DNA of 64,000 bases, from positions 7,598,501 through 7,662,500 of the forward strand of contig NZ_CP108494.1 of assembly GCF_041435435.1 (NCBI RefSeq), given 5' to 3'. The notes under the pieces are model-generated. The model had not been told where the DNA came from and searched no databases. It saw only the letters and a program-made list of their open reading frames with translations. Shown one piece after another: positions 42,274 to 49,517 of this stretch. The DNA is from Streptomyces sp. NBC_01241. GTDB lineage: Bacteria > Actinomycetota > Actinomycetes > Streptomycetales > Streptomycetaceae. Made by a program: the position numbers and the translations under genes. Every line of letters starts with the position of its first letter. Position 1 is the first letter of the stretch.

Positions 42274-43857
42274 GTGACAACCCCCTTCCACTACGAGCCC
42301 CGAGCGGCCCGGGGGCCGGTTCCGCCCCCCGAGTGCCCGGCCCACGGCCTCGGTATCGGCCCCGGCGGGCTACGCCGGATCTACGGCCCGGAGGCCGAGC
42401 GGGACCCCAACGGGCTGTACGACAAGCTGCGCGCCGAACACGGCAGCGTGGCCCCCGTCCTGCTGCACGGGGACGTGCCGGCCTGGCTGGTCCTCGGCCA
42501 CAGCGAGAACCTGCACATGACCCGGACCCCCTCGCAGTTCTCCCGCGACTCGCGGCGGTGGCGGGCCCTGCAGGACGGCACCGTCGCCCCGGACCACCCG
42601 CTCGCCCCGATCTTCACCTGGCAGCCGATCTGTGTCTTCGCCGACGGCGCCACCCACGAGCGCCAGCGCGGCGCGGTCACCGACAGCATGGGCCGCATCG
42701 ACACCCGCGGGGTGCGCCGCCACGTCAACCGCTACAGCAACCGGCTCGTCAACGACTTCTGCCAGGAAGGCCGCGTCGACCTGGTCAGCCAGTTCGCCGA
42801 GCGGCTGCCGATGATGGTGATGTGCGCGATCCTCGGCATGCCCGAGGAGTACAACGACCGGATGGTCCAGGCCGCCCGCGACATGACCCGGGGCACGGCG
42901 ACCGCCGTCGCGAGCAACGCGTACGTCGTCGAAGCGCTGACCCGGCTCGTCCGGCGCCGCCGGCGCGAACCCGCGGACGACTTCGCCACCTGGCTCGTCG
43001 AGCATCCGGCGGGGATGACCGACCAGGAGGTCAGCGAGCATCTGCGGCTGGTCCTCATCGCCTCGTACGAGGCGACCGCCAACCTGATCGCCAACGTCCT
43101 GCGGATGGTGCTCACCGACCCCCGCTTCCGGGCCCGGCTCAGCGGCGGTCACATGACGGTGCCCGAAGCGGTCGAGCAGACGCTGTGGGACGAGCCGCCG
43201 TTCACCGCGGTCTTCGGTCGCTGGGCGGTCGGCGACACGGAACTCGGCGGTCAGCAGATCAAGGCGGGTGACGCCCTGATCGTCGGCATCGCACCGGCCA
43301 ACACCGATCCCGTCGTACGGCCCGACCTCAAGGCCGACATGGAGGGCAACCGCGCCCACCTCGCGTTCAGCGGCGGCCCCCACGAATGCCCCGGGCAGGA
43401 CATCGGACGCGCCATCGCCGACGTCGGCGTCGACGCCCTGCTGATGCGCCTCCCGGACCTCGAACTCGCGGTCGAAGAGAGCGAGCTGAGCTGGATCGGG
43501 AACTTCATGGGCCGGCATCTGGTGGAGCTCCCGGCGGACTTCGCCGCGCGTCCACCGCAGGACGACAAGGAACCGCCGTCGATGGGAAGGCCGAACCCGC
43601 AGCGCCAGGACGGGGAGGTCCAGCCGACGGTCCGGCACACCGCCCCCACACCCGGCCGCGCCCCCGCTCCGGCCCCTGCCGTCATGGGCACGGGGGCGGG
43701 TGCGACGCCCGCGGCGTCGGCTGCCGGCGAGCCCGGAGGCACCCCTGTCGGGGAGTCCGCCGGACAGCCCGCCGCCGGGCGCATTCCGCAGCAGCGGGGC
43801 GAGACCGCACCGGCGCGGCTGTGGCGTGCCGTTTCGCGCTGGTGGAGCGGCGACTGA
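42274..43857 (+). CDS. cvnE: Conservon protein CvnE, CYP157 cytochrome P450 without EXXR
   Basis: A P450 of 527 residues. Seen: heme loop FSGGPHECPG with Cys372 and, at the K-helix position, EQTLW (301-305) in place of EXXR, the CYP157 hallmark. Residues about 425-527 are a Pro/Ala/Gly-rich tail that normal P450s lack. Known: cvnE genes end several conservons, often followed by a CYP154; here a terminator follows and no CYP154 is present, while an unlinked CYP157-CYP154 pair lies at 3820-6383. The lack of EXXR leaves its catalytic ability uncertain. Confidence 0.9.
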   Translation: MTTPFHYEPRAARGPVPPPECPAHGLGIGPGGLRRIYGPEAERDPNGLYDKLRAEHGSVAPVLLHGDVPAWLVLGHSENLHMTRTPSQFSRDSRRWRALQDGTVAPDHPLAPIFTWQPICVFADGATHERQRGAVTDSMGRIDTRGVRRHVNRYSNRLVNDFCQEGRVDLVSQFAERLPMMVMCAILGMPEEYNDRMVQAARDMTRGTATAVASNAYVVEALTRLVRRRRREPADDFATWLVEHPAGMTDQEVSEHLRLVLIASYEATANLIANVLRMVLTDPRFRARLSGGHMTVPEAVEQTLWDEPPFTAVFGRWAVGDTELGGQQIKAGDALIVGIAPANTDPVVRPDLKADMEGNRAHLAFSGGPHECPGQDIGRAIADVGVDALLMRLPDLELAVEESELSWIGNFMGRHLVELPADFAARPPQDDKEPPSMGRPNPQRQDGEVQPTVRHTAPTPGRAPAPAPAVMGTGAGATPAASAAGEPGGTPVGESAGQPAAGRIPQQRGETAPARLWRAVSRWWSGD

Positions 43858-43896
43858 CCCCGATCCGTCCGCCGCGACGGAGACGAGACCGATCAA

Positions 43897-43948
43897 CGGC
43901 CCGGTGGCCGGGAACCCGTGCACCCGCGGGTTCCCGGCCACCGGGCCG
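43897..43948 (+). terminator. Long hairpin terminator ending the conservon
   Basis: Perfect 22-base-pair stem: arms 43897-43918 and 43927-43948 around an eight-base loop (TGCACCCG), 40 bases after the cvnE stop. One of the strongest hairpins in the window; it isolates the conservon from the next gene. Confidence 0.85.
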
Positions 43949-44029
43949 GGTGCCGTGCGTGCCGGGTGGCAGCCGCCGACCGGAGTCACTCGGGCCCCGT
44001 CCGGACCCGGCCCCGTACGATGCGGAAGC

Positions 44030-45376
44030 GTGAAGCTGACAATTCTGGGCGGCGGCGGATTCCGGGTTCCACTCGTGTACGGGGCGCTGCTCGCCGATCA
44101 CGCCGAGGGCCGTGTCACCGCGGTCACCCTCTACGACACCGACGCCGACCGGCTCACCGCCGTGGCCCGGGTGCTCGCCGACCAGGCCGCGACCGTCCCG
44201 GACGCCCCCGCCGTCAACGCCACCACCGACCTCGACGAGGCACTGCGCGGCGCCGACTTCGTCTTCTCGGCGATCCGCGTCGGCGGCCTCGCGGGCCGGG
44301 CGGCCGACGAACGGGTCGCCCTCGACGAAGGCGTACTCGGCCAGGAGACGGTCGGCGCGGGCGGCATCGCGTACGGGCTGCGCACCGTGCCCGTCGCCGT
44401 CGACCTCGCGCGGCGCGTCGCGCGGCTCGCCCCGAATGCCTGGGTCATCAACTTCACCAATCCGGCGGGCCTGGTGACCGAGGCCATGTCCCGCCACCTG
44501 GGTGACCGGGTGATCGGCATCTGCGACTCCCCGGTGGGCCTCGGCCGCCGGATCGCCCGGGTGCTCGGCGCCGACCCCGACCGGGCCCGGATCGACTACG
44601 TCGGCCTCAACCACCTGGGCTGGGTCCGCGCACTGCGTGTCGACGGCCGCGACGAACTCCCGCGCCTGCTGGCGCACCCGGAACTGCTCGGCTCCTTCGA
44701 GGAGGGCCGGCTGTTCGGCGCCGACTGGCTGCGGTCGCTGGGTGCCGTCCCCAACGAGTATCTGCACTACTACTACTTCAACCGGGAGGCCGTGCGCGCC
44801 TACCAGGACGCCGAGCAGACCCGCGGCGCCTTCCTCCGCGAGCAGCAGGAGGGGTTCTACGCCCGGATGAAGGACCCCGCCGTCCCCGCGCTGCGGGCCT
44901 GGGACCGCACCCGCGCCGAACGCGAAGCCACCTACATGTCGGAGAACCGGGAGGTCGCCGGGGTCGGCGAGCGGGACGAGAGCGATCTGGAGTCCGGCGG
45001 CTATGAGAAGGTGGCGCTCGCCCTCATGCGGGCCGTCGCCCGCAACGAACGGACCTCGCTGATCCTCAACGTCCGCAACCGCACGACGCTTTCCGTGCTC
45101 GACGCGGACGCCGTCATCGAGGTGCCGTGCCTCGTCGACGCGAACGGCGCCCGTCCCGTCGCCGTCGACCCGCTTCCGTACCACGCCGTCGGTCTGGTCA
45201 CCGCGGTCAAGGCCGTCGAACGCGCGGTGCTGGACGCGGCGGAGAGCGGCTCGCGGGCCGCCGCCGTGAAGGCCTTCGCGCTGCACCCGCTGGTCGACTC
45301 GGTGACGGTGGCCGGCCGTCTCCTCGACGGGTATCTGAAGGCCCATCCCCAACTGGCCCATCTGAACCGCCCTTAG
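44030..45376 (+). CDS. GH4-family glycosidase (6-phospho-beta-glucosidase type)
   Basis: An NAD- and metal-dependent glycosidase of 448 residues. Seen: the dinucleotide-binding start LTILGGGGFRVPLVYGAL, LGQETVGAGGIAYGLRTVPV, NFTNPAGLVTEA, the metal site Cys-region ICDSPVGLG and DYVGLNHLGWV, and EYLHYYYF. GH4 enzymes split phospho- or plain glycosides by a redox-elimination route. No PTS gene is near, so the substrate form is uncertain. The start is GTG 44030 with GCGGAAG upstream. Confidence 0.88.
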   Translation: MKLTILGGGGFRVPLVYGALLADHAEGRVTAVTLYDTDADRLTAVARVLADQAATVPDAPAVNATTDLDEALRGADFVFSAIRVGGLAGRAADERVALDEGVLGQETVGAGGIAYGLRTVPVAVDLARRVARLAPNAWVINFTNPAGLVTEAMSRHLGDRVIGICDSPVGLGRRIARVLGADPDRARIDYVGLNHLGWVRALRVDGRDELPRLLAHPELLGSFEEGRLFGADWLRSLGAVPNEYLHYYYFNREAVRAYQDAEQTRGAFLREQQEGFYARMKDPAVPALRAWDRTRAEREATYMSENREVAGVGERDESDLESGGYEKVALALMRAVARNERTSLILNVRNRTTLSVLDADAVIEVPCLVDANGARPVAVDPLPYHAVGLVTAVKAVERAVLDAAESGSRAAAVKAFALHPLVDSVTVAGRLLDGYLKAHPQLAHLNRP

Positions 45377-45403
45377 AGCCGGTCCGGCGATGAGAGCGGC
45401 CGG

Positions 45404-45575
45404 TCAACCGCTGTGCGCGAGCTCTTCCCTGTGTACGGCGCGAGCGAATCGCAGCCCCGAGACCAGCCGTTCCACCTCGTCCACCGCCGCGCTCCCGAGC
45501 CGCTCCGGCTCATGGCCGAGCGAAACCCGCCAGATGCGGCGTCAGGAAGACGCCCGGCAGGTCGAGAAGCTGCTG
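45404..45575 (-). pseudogene. Relic of a D-2-hydroxyacid dehydrogenase C-terminus
   Basis: On the minus strand one frame gives QQLLDLPGVFLTPHLAG and stops soon after; the next frame gives SLGHEPERLGSAAVDEVERL followed by a short tail and stop. The join LTPHLAG-SLGHE is the conserved C-terminal segment of D-isomer-specific 2-hydroxyacid dehydrogenases. One extra A in the AAA run at 45523-45525 (plus strand) explains the frame change. The rest of the gene is missing. Terminators for neighbouring genes follow at 45673. Confidence 0.6.
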
Positions 45576-45672
45576 CGCGCCGTCACCGGCACGCACGACG
45601 TCCATCTCCTCGCGGCGGGCGGCCGGCAGGTCGCCGCGGTCGACTGGCTGACCTTTCGTAAGTGAGCGAGGG

Positions 45673-45750
45673 GAGGGGGCGGGGTTTCCTGAAAGAACCC
45701 CGCCCCCTCTCTCCCTGACGCGGCCGGGAGCGGACCGGGCCGCGTCAGGG
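45673..45750. terminator. Two adjacent strong hairpins
   Basis: Hairpin one: arms 45673-45686 and 45696-45709, 14 perfect pairs. Hairpin two: arms 45713-45725 and 45738-45750, 13 perfect pairs. Both are symmetrical and can stop transcription on either strand; the second touches the stop codon of the minus-strand gene ending at 45745. Confidence 0.75.
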
Positions 45751-46185
45751 AGCGGAGACCGCGCGGGCACCACCGGACGGTGCCCACGACGGTGTGACGC
45801 CAGTGACCTGACAAGCCATCAGGAAAAGTGGGATCGGCGGCGTGTACGGCGTGCGGTTGTCGGGCTGGTGGATCAGCCGGGGCTGTACTGCCGCAACGAA
45901 CGCCCCTTTCGCGTAGGCGACTTGCGGGGGCCAGTCCAGATCGAGGTCGGAACCCGAGGGCACGATCCACCACCAGCGGTCGGCGTCCGCGAACACGCAG
46001 CCGGTGCGCGGCAGATGAGACATCAGCCGGAAGCCGTACCGTGCCGGAACCCCCACCGCGTCGCAGCCCAGGCTTGCCGACAGCGCGGGCGGCAGCGGCA
46101 ACTGCACCATGTCCGAGTCGATGGCGCGCCGGGGCTCGTGGGAGCGCCGCGCTCCGAGCAGATGGGACATCGCGTTCTTCAGCAT
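45745..46185 (-). CDS. Small protein of the XRE/ATPase module, function unknown
   Basis: A protein of 146 residues without a signal peptide. Visible features: a Leu/Pro-rich start (LPLPPALSASLGCDAVGVPA), RYGFRLMSHLPRTGCVFAD, three consecutive Trp (DRWWWIVPSGSDL), and a C-terminal PLFLMACQVTGVTP. I recall similar proteins downstream of anti-sigma-like ATPases in Streptomyces but cannot name a fold. Its start lies seven bases inside the ATPase gene, so they are coupled. Confidence 0.7.
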   Translation of the reverse strand: MLKNAMSHLLGARRSHEPRRAIDSDMVQLPLPPALSASLGCDAVGVPARYGFRLMSHLPRTGCVFADADRWWWIVPSGSDLDLDWPPQVAYAKGAFVAAVQPRLIHQPDNRTPYTPPIPLFLMACQVTGVTPSWAPSGGARAVSAP

Positions 46186-46637
46186 GACTGCTCCGTGCCG
46201 TGCGGTAGTTCTGCCCAGACGATGCGTCCCGAGCCGTTGCCCGCGCCATGGGAACCCCAGGAACTGCTCATCGCGTCCACGAGCAGCAGGCCGCGTCCGT
46301 GCTCGTCGTCGGCGGTGCGGCACAGCTGTGGCCCGCCGGGCTGGTGCCCTTGGTCCTGTACGGCTATCCGCAGCCGTCCGTCCAGGCAGCGCAGCTCGCA
46401 CACGACGCGCGCGCTCATCGTGTGGACCACCGCGTTGGTGAACAGCTCCGAGACGATCAGGACCGCCGCCTCGTGCGCGTCGTCGTCCAGCCGCCACTCG
46501 TCGAGCCTGGCCCGCGTCAGCCGCCGTGCGCCGGCCACCGACTCCGGGTGCGCGGGCAGCGTGAAGCAGTACCGAAGCGCCTCCGTGCCGGGTCTGAGAT
46601 CCATGAGCCGGGGGATGAGCGCACTGCCAGGTGCCAC
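46179..46637 (-). CDS. Anti-sigma-factor-like ATP-binding protein (HATPase_c_2)
   Basis: A protein of 152 residues with a single GHKL ATPase domain: N-box LIVSELFTNAVVHTMS (about 60-76), DQGHQPGGPQL, and the G-box region DEHGRGLLLVDAMSSSWG (about 110-128). RsbW/SpoIIAB-like proteins of this small type are common beside XRE-DUF397 genes in Streptomyces and affect development. Start GTG 46637 with GAGG nine bases upstream. It faces away from the XRE gene with a shared control region of 207 bases. Confidence 0.85.
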   Translation of the reverse strand: MAPGSALIPRLMDLRPGTEALRYCFTLPAHPESVAGARRLTRARLDEWRLDDDAHEAAVLIVSELFTNAVVHTMSARVVCELRCLDGRLRIAVQDQGHQPGGPQLCRTADDEHGRGLLLVDAMSSSWGSHGAGNGSGRIVWAELPHGTEQSC

Positions 46638-46760
46638 AACCGATTCCTCACAGTGGGGGCTGCGTCACACTCCGCCATCCCATGCGAATAGGGGCGGACG
46701 TGACTGCGTGAACTGGTTCACTCACCAACTCTCCCCCTGTCGGGAACACTTGGCAAGGGG

Positions 46761-46781
46761 CACTCTGAAAAATTCAGAGTG
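46761..46781. promoter_or_regulatory. 21-bp palindrome between the ATPase and XRE genes
   Basis: Perfect inverted repeat with arms CACTCTGAA (46761-46769) and TTCAGAGTG (46773-46781) around AAA. It is AT-rich in GC-rich DNA and lies midway between divergent genes. Likely the operator of the XRE regulator, controlling both directions. Confidence 0.6.
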
Positions 46782-46844
46782 GTTGTGTCGTGGGCGGCCC
46801 GCGCATGGCACACTGCTGCCAAACAGCGCATCGGGAGGTCTGAA

Positions 46845-47705
46845 GTGAGCGAACCGCGGTCCGCCCCGACCGTGGGTCAGGTCGTTCTCGGCAAGCGCCT
46901 GCAGGATCTGCGGGAGCGCGCCGGCCTGAACCGTGACCAGGCTGCCAAGGTGCTGCGGGTCGCACCTGCGACGATACGCAGGATGGAGACCGCCGAGGTC
47001 GCTCTCAAGATCCCCTACGTCCAGCTCCTGCTGAAGGCGTACGGGATCGCCGACGCCGAGACCGACGCCTTCGTGGAACTTGCCGAGGAGGCCAATAGAC
47101 CCGGCTGGTGGCAGCGCTACCACGATGTGCTGCCCGACTGGTTCAGCATGTACGTCAGCCTTGAGGGCGCCGCGAGCCTCCTGCGCATGTACGAGCCGCA
47201 CTTCGTCCCCGGACTGCTGCAGACCGAGGACTACGCGCGCTCGGTGATGCGCAGCGGAGCCGTCGGCCAGGCCAGACCCGAGGACATCGAACGCCATGTG
47301 GCGCTGCGGATGCAGCGTCAGTCCCTGCTGGCCGGGCCGGACTCCCCGAAGCTGTGGGTGGTGATGGACGAGACGGTGCTGCGCCGTCCCGTCGGCAGCG
47401 CCGACACCATGCGCGGACAGATCGACCGGCTGCTCGAAGCGACCGGGATGCCCCATGTGACGCTGCAGATCGCGGAATTCTCCACCGGTCACCACCCCGG
47501 CACCTACGGCCCCTTCGTCCTCTTCCGCTTCGGCGTCCCCGAACTCCCCGACATGGTCTACAGCGAGTACCTGACCGGAGCCGTCTACTTCGACGCGCGC
47601 CCCGAGGTGGCCTCCTACCTCGAAGTCATGGACCGCATGGCGGCTCAGGCCGCAACTGCACAACGCACGAAGGAAATCCTCCGGGACTTCCGCAAGGAGC
47701 TGTGA
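46845..47705 (+). CDS. XRE-family regulator with DUF5753 (Scr1/WhiJ-like)
   Basis: A protein of 286 residues: helix-turn-helix at about 12-70 (LGKRLQDLRERAGLNRDQAA, VLRVAPATIRRMETAE) and a DUF5753 ligand-type domain (about 85-275; PHFVPGLLQTEDYARSVM, VDETVLRRPVG-like MDETVLRRPVG, HVTLQIAEFSTGHHPGTYGP). Known: this family is paired with DUF397 proteins (WhiJ systems, Scr1-Scr2), in which the small protein modulates repression. GTG 46845 follows GGGAGG. It shares one base with the DUF397 gene. Confidence 0.88.
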   Translation: MSEPRSAPTVGQVVLGKRLQDLRERAGLNRDQAAKVLRVAPATIRRMETAEVALKIPYVQLLLKAYGIADAETDAFVELAEEANRPGWWQRYHDVLPDWFSMYVSLEGAASLLRMYEPHFVPGLLQTEDYARSVMRSGAVGQARPEDIERHVALRMQRQSLLAGPDSPKLWVVMDETVLRRPVGSADTMRGQIDRLLEATGMPHVTLQIAEFSTGHHPGTYGPFVLFRFGVPELPDMVYSEYLTGAVYFDARPEVASYLEVMDRMAAQAATAQRTKEILRDFRKEL

Positions 47706-47941
47706 TGGATCCCATATACAACGGCATGCCGGCCGCCGAACTCGGCTCCGAGGGCTGGTACAAGCCGTGGAGCGGTGGGAACGGAGGCAACTGCGTCGAA
47801 GCCATGAAGCTGTCCGACGGCAGGGTCGCCGTACGCCAGTCCGCCGATCCCGACGGCCCCGCCCTGATCTACTCCCCGCGTGAGATCGCCGCCTTCATCC
47901 AGGGCGCCAAGTCCGGCCAGGCGGACTTCCTTCTGACCTGA
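47705..47941 (+). CDS. DUF397 protein, partner of the XRE regulator
   Basis: A protein of 78 residues with the DUF397 signature: WYKPWSGGNGGNCVEAMKL, VAVRQSADPDGPALIYS, and a C-terminal REIAAFIQGAKSGQ. In related pairs it antagonises the XRE repressor and the two have been described as toxin-antitoxin-like. ATG 47705 shares its A with the upstream stop and follows AAGGAG. The following 122 bases hold no gene, only short CGAATC-ACGGCCTTC repeats. Confidence 0.88.
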   Translation: MDPIYNGMPAAELGSEGWYKPWSGGNGGNCVEAMKLSDGRVAVRQSADPDGPALIYSPREIAAFIQGAKSGQADFLLT

Positions 47942-48075
47942 ACCAACTGCCCCTCGGCCGAATCCACGGCCTTCCGGCCCGAATCGACGGCCTTCTCACC
48001 CGAATCCGCTGCGCCGGAGCCCGTCCCGCCCCACACTCTTGTTGTTCGCCGGCCTATGAACCCATGGAGAGCGCT

Positions 48076-48885
48076 ATGACCGGGCAAGACCCTCAAGCCA
48101 TCGAGATCGACACCAGCAAGCCGCATCCCGCCCGGATGTACGACTGGTTCCTCGGCGGCAAGGACAACTACCCGGTCGACGAACAGATGGCCCGGCAACT
48201 GCTGGCCCTCGACGCCAGGGGACGCGACATGGCCCGGGTCAACCGGGCCTTCATGCACCGGGCCACCCGGTGGCTGGCCGAGAACGGCATCCGCCAGTTC
48301 CTCGACATCGGCACCGGCATACCCACCGAGCCGAACCTCCACCAGATCGCCCAGCGGACCGCCCCGGACTCCCGCATCGTCTACTGCGACAACGACCCGA
48401 TCGTCCTCGCCCACGCCGCGGCCTTGCTGCGCTCCACCCCACAGGGCGCCACCGAGTACATCCAGGCCGATGCCCGCAAGCCGGAAGTCATCCTGGAACA
48501 GGCCGGCAAGGTCCTCGACTTCGACAAGCCGATCGCGCTGTCGCTGCTGGCTCTGCTGCACTTCGTGGACGACGAGGACGGCGCGGCCGAACTCGTCGAC
48601 CGCCTGGTCGAGCGGCTCGCCTCCGGCAGCTATCTGGTGCTCTCGCACACCACCGGGGACTTCGCGCCGGAGAGCGCGGCGGAGGCGTCCGCCCTGTACA
48701 AGGCCCGCGGGATGACGCTGCGCCTGCGTTCCCACGCCGAATTCAGCAGGTTCTTCGACGGACTCGAACTCGTCGAGCCGGGCGTCTCGCTCTCCGCGGA
48801 CTGGCACCCGGAACTCGGCGAGCCCGTCGACGTCGCCGGCGACGAGCCGATCCCGGGCTACGCCGGCGTGGCCCGCAAGGCCTGA
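48076..48885 (+). CDS. SAM-dependent methyltransferase, DUF574 type
   Basis: A protein of 269 residues of the actinobacterial SAM-methyltransferase family (PF04672): ARMYDWFLGGKDNYPVD near the N-terminus, SAM-binding FLDIGTGIPTEPNLHQIAQ, VYCDNDPIVLAHAAALL, and ALLHFVDDED. The substrate is unknown for the family. These genes often lie beside XRE-DUF397 and ATPase genes in Streptomyces, as here. ATG 48076 follows GGAGAG; ATG 48064 is an alternative four codons upstream. Confidence 0.85.
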   Translation: MTGQDPQAIEIDTSKPHPARMYDWFLGGKDNYPVDEQMARQLLALDARGRDMARVNRAFMHRATRWLAENGIRQFLDIGTGIPTEPNLHQIAQRTAPDSRIVYCDNDPIVLAHAAALLRSTPQGATEYIQADARKPEVILEQAGKVLDFDKPIALSLLALLHFVDDEDGAAELVDRLVERLASGSYLVLSHTTGDFAPESAAEASALYKARGMTLRLRSHAEFSRFFDGLELVEPGVSLSADWHPELGEPVDVAGDEPIPGYAGVARKA

Positions 48886-48954
48886 CCACCGGCCGGTTGC
48901 CGCCGCCGCACCCCGGTCCGCACGGCCGGCCGGGCCGCGGGTGACAATGGACGC

Positions 48955-49404
48955 ATGTCACGACGCACCACACGACCGAGGCGCTCAGCCACCGCCGGAG
49001 CTCGGCCTTCCGCGATCACCGCGGAATCGCCGTGCCCGTGCGGCCTGCCCGCCGCCTACGCGGACTGCTGCGGCCGCCTGCACGCCGGGGCCCTTGCCGC
49101 GCCGACCTGCGAGGCGCTGATGCGCTCCCGGTACGCCGCGTTCGTCGTCCGGAACGAGGCATACCTGCTCCGCACCTGGCACCCCGACACCCGGCCGCCC
49201 GCCGTCGACTTCGATCCCGGGACGCGGTGGGTGCGCCTGGAGATCCTGGAGACGACGGACGGCAGCGCGTTCCACACCACGGGCACGGTCACCTTCCGCG
49301 CGCACTGCACGGTGAACGGGCGGCCCGAATCGCTCCATGAGAAGAGCCGCTTCGTCCGGCACGACGGCGCCTGGGTGTATGCGACCGCGGTCTTCGCCGA
49401 CTGA
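48955..49404 (+). CDS. YchJ-like SEC-C protein
   Basis: A protein of 149 residues. A basic start (1-25) is followed by a zinc-binding SEC-C-like motif CPCGLPAAYADCCGRLH (27-43) and a YchJ-type alpha/beta domain (CEALMRSRYAAFVVRNEAYL, then TWHPDTRPPA, and a final HEKSRFVRHDGAWVYA). Function unknown; SEC-C motifs bind zinc and sometimes SecB or ribosomes. Short gap of 113 bases to the convergent MFS gene holds no clear hairpin. Confidence 0.85.
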   Translation: MSRRTTRPRRSATAGARPSAITAESPCPCGLPAAYADCCGRLHAGALAAPTCEALMRSRYAAFVVRNEAYLLRTWHPDTRPPAVDFDPGTRWVRLEILETTDGSAFHTTGTVTFRAHCTVNGRPESLHEKSRFVRHDGAWVYATAVFAD

Positions 49405-49517
49405 CCCGGTACCTCTCGTGCGGATCGTGCCGGGCTCGCGAGCCCCGGCGCCGCGACCCCGCTCCCCGATCCGGCCCGATCCGAACGAAAGACCCCAGTC
49501 GCGCGGTGGCGCCCGTT

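Noticed and set aside
45545..45665. Plus-strand frame ending VDWLTFRK as a small protein
   Set aside because: It overlaps the dehydrogenase relic on the opposite strand, lacks a ribosome site and has no recognisable family.
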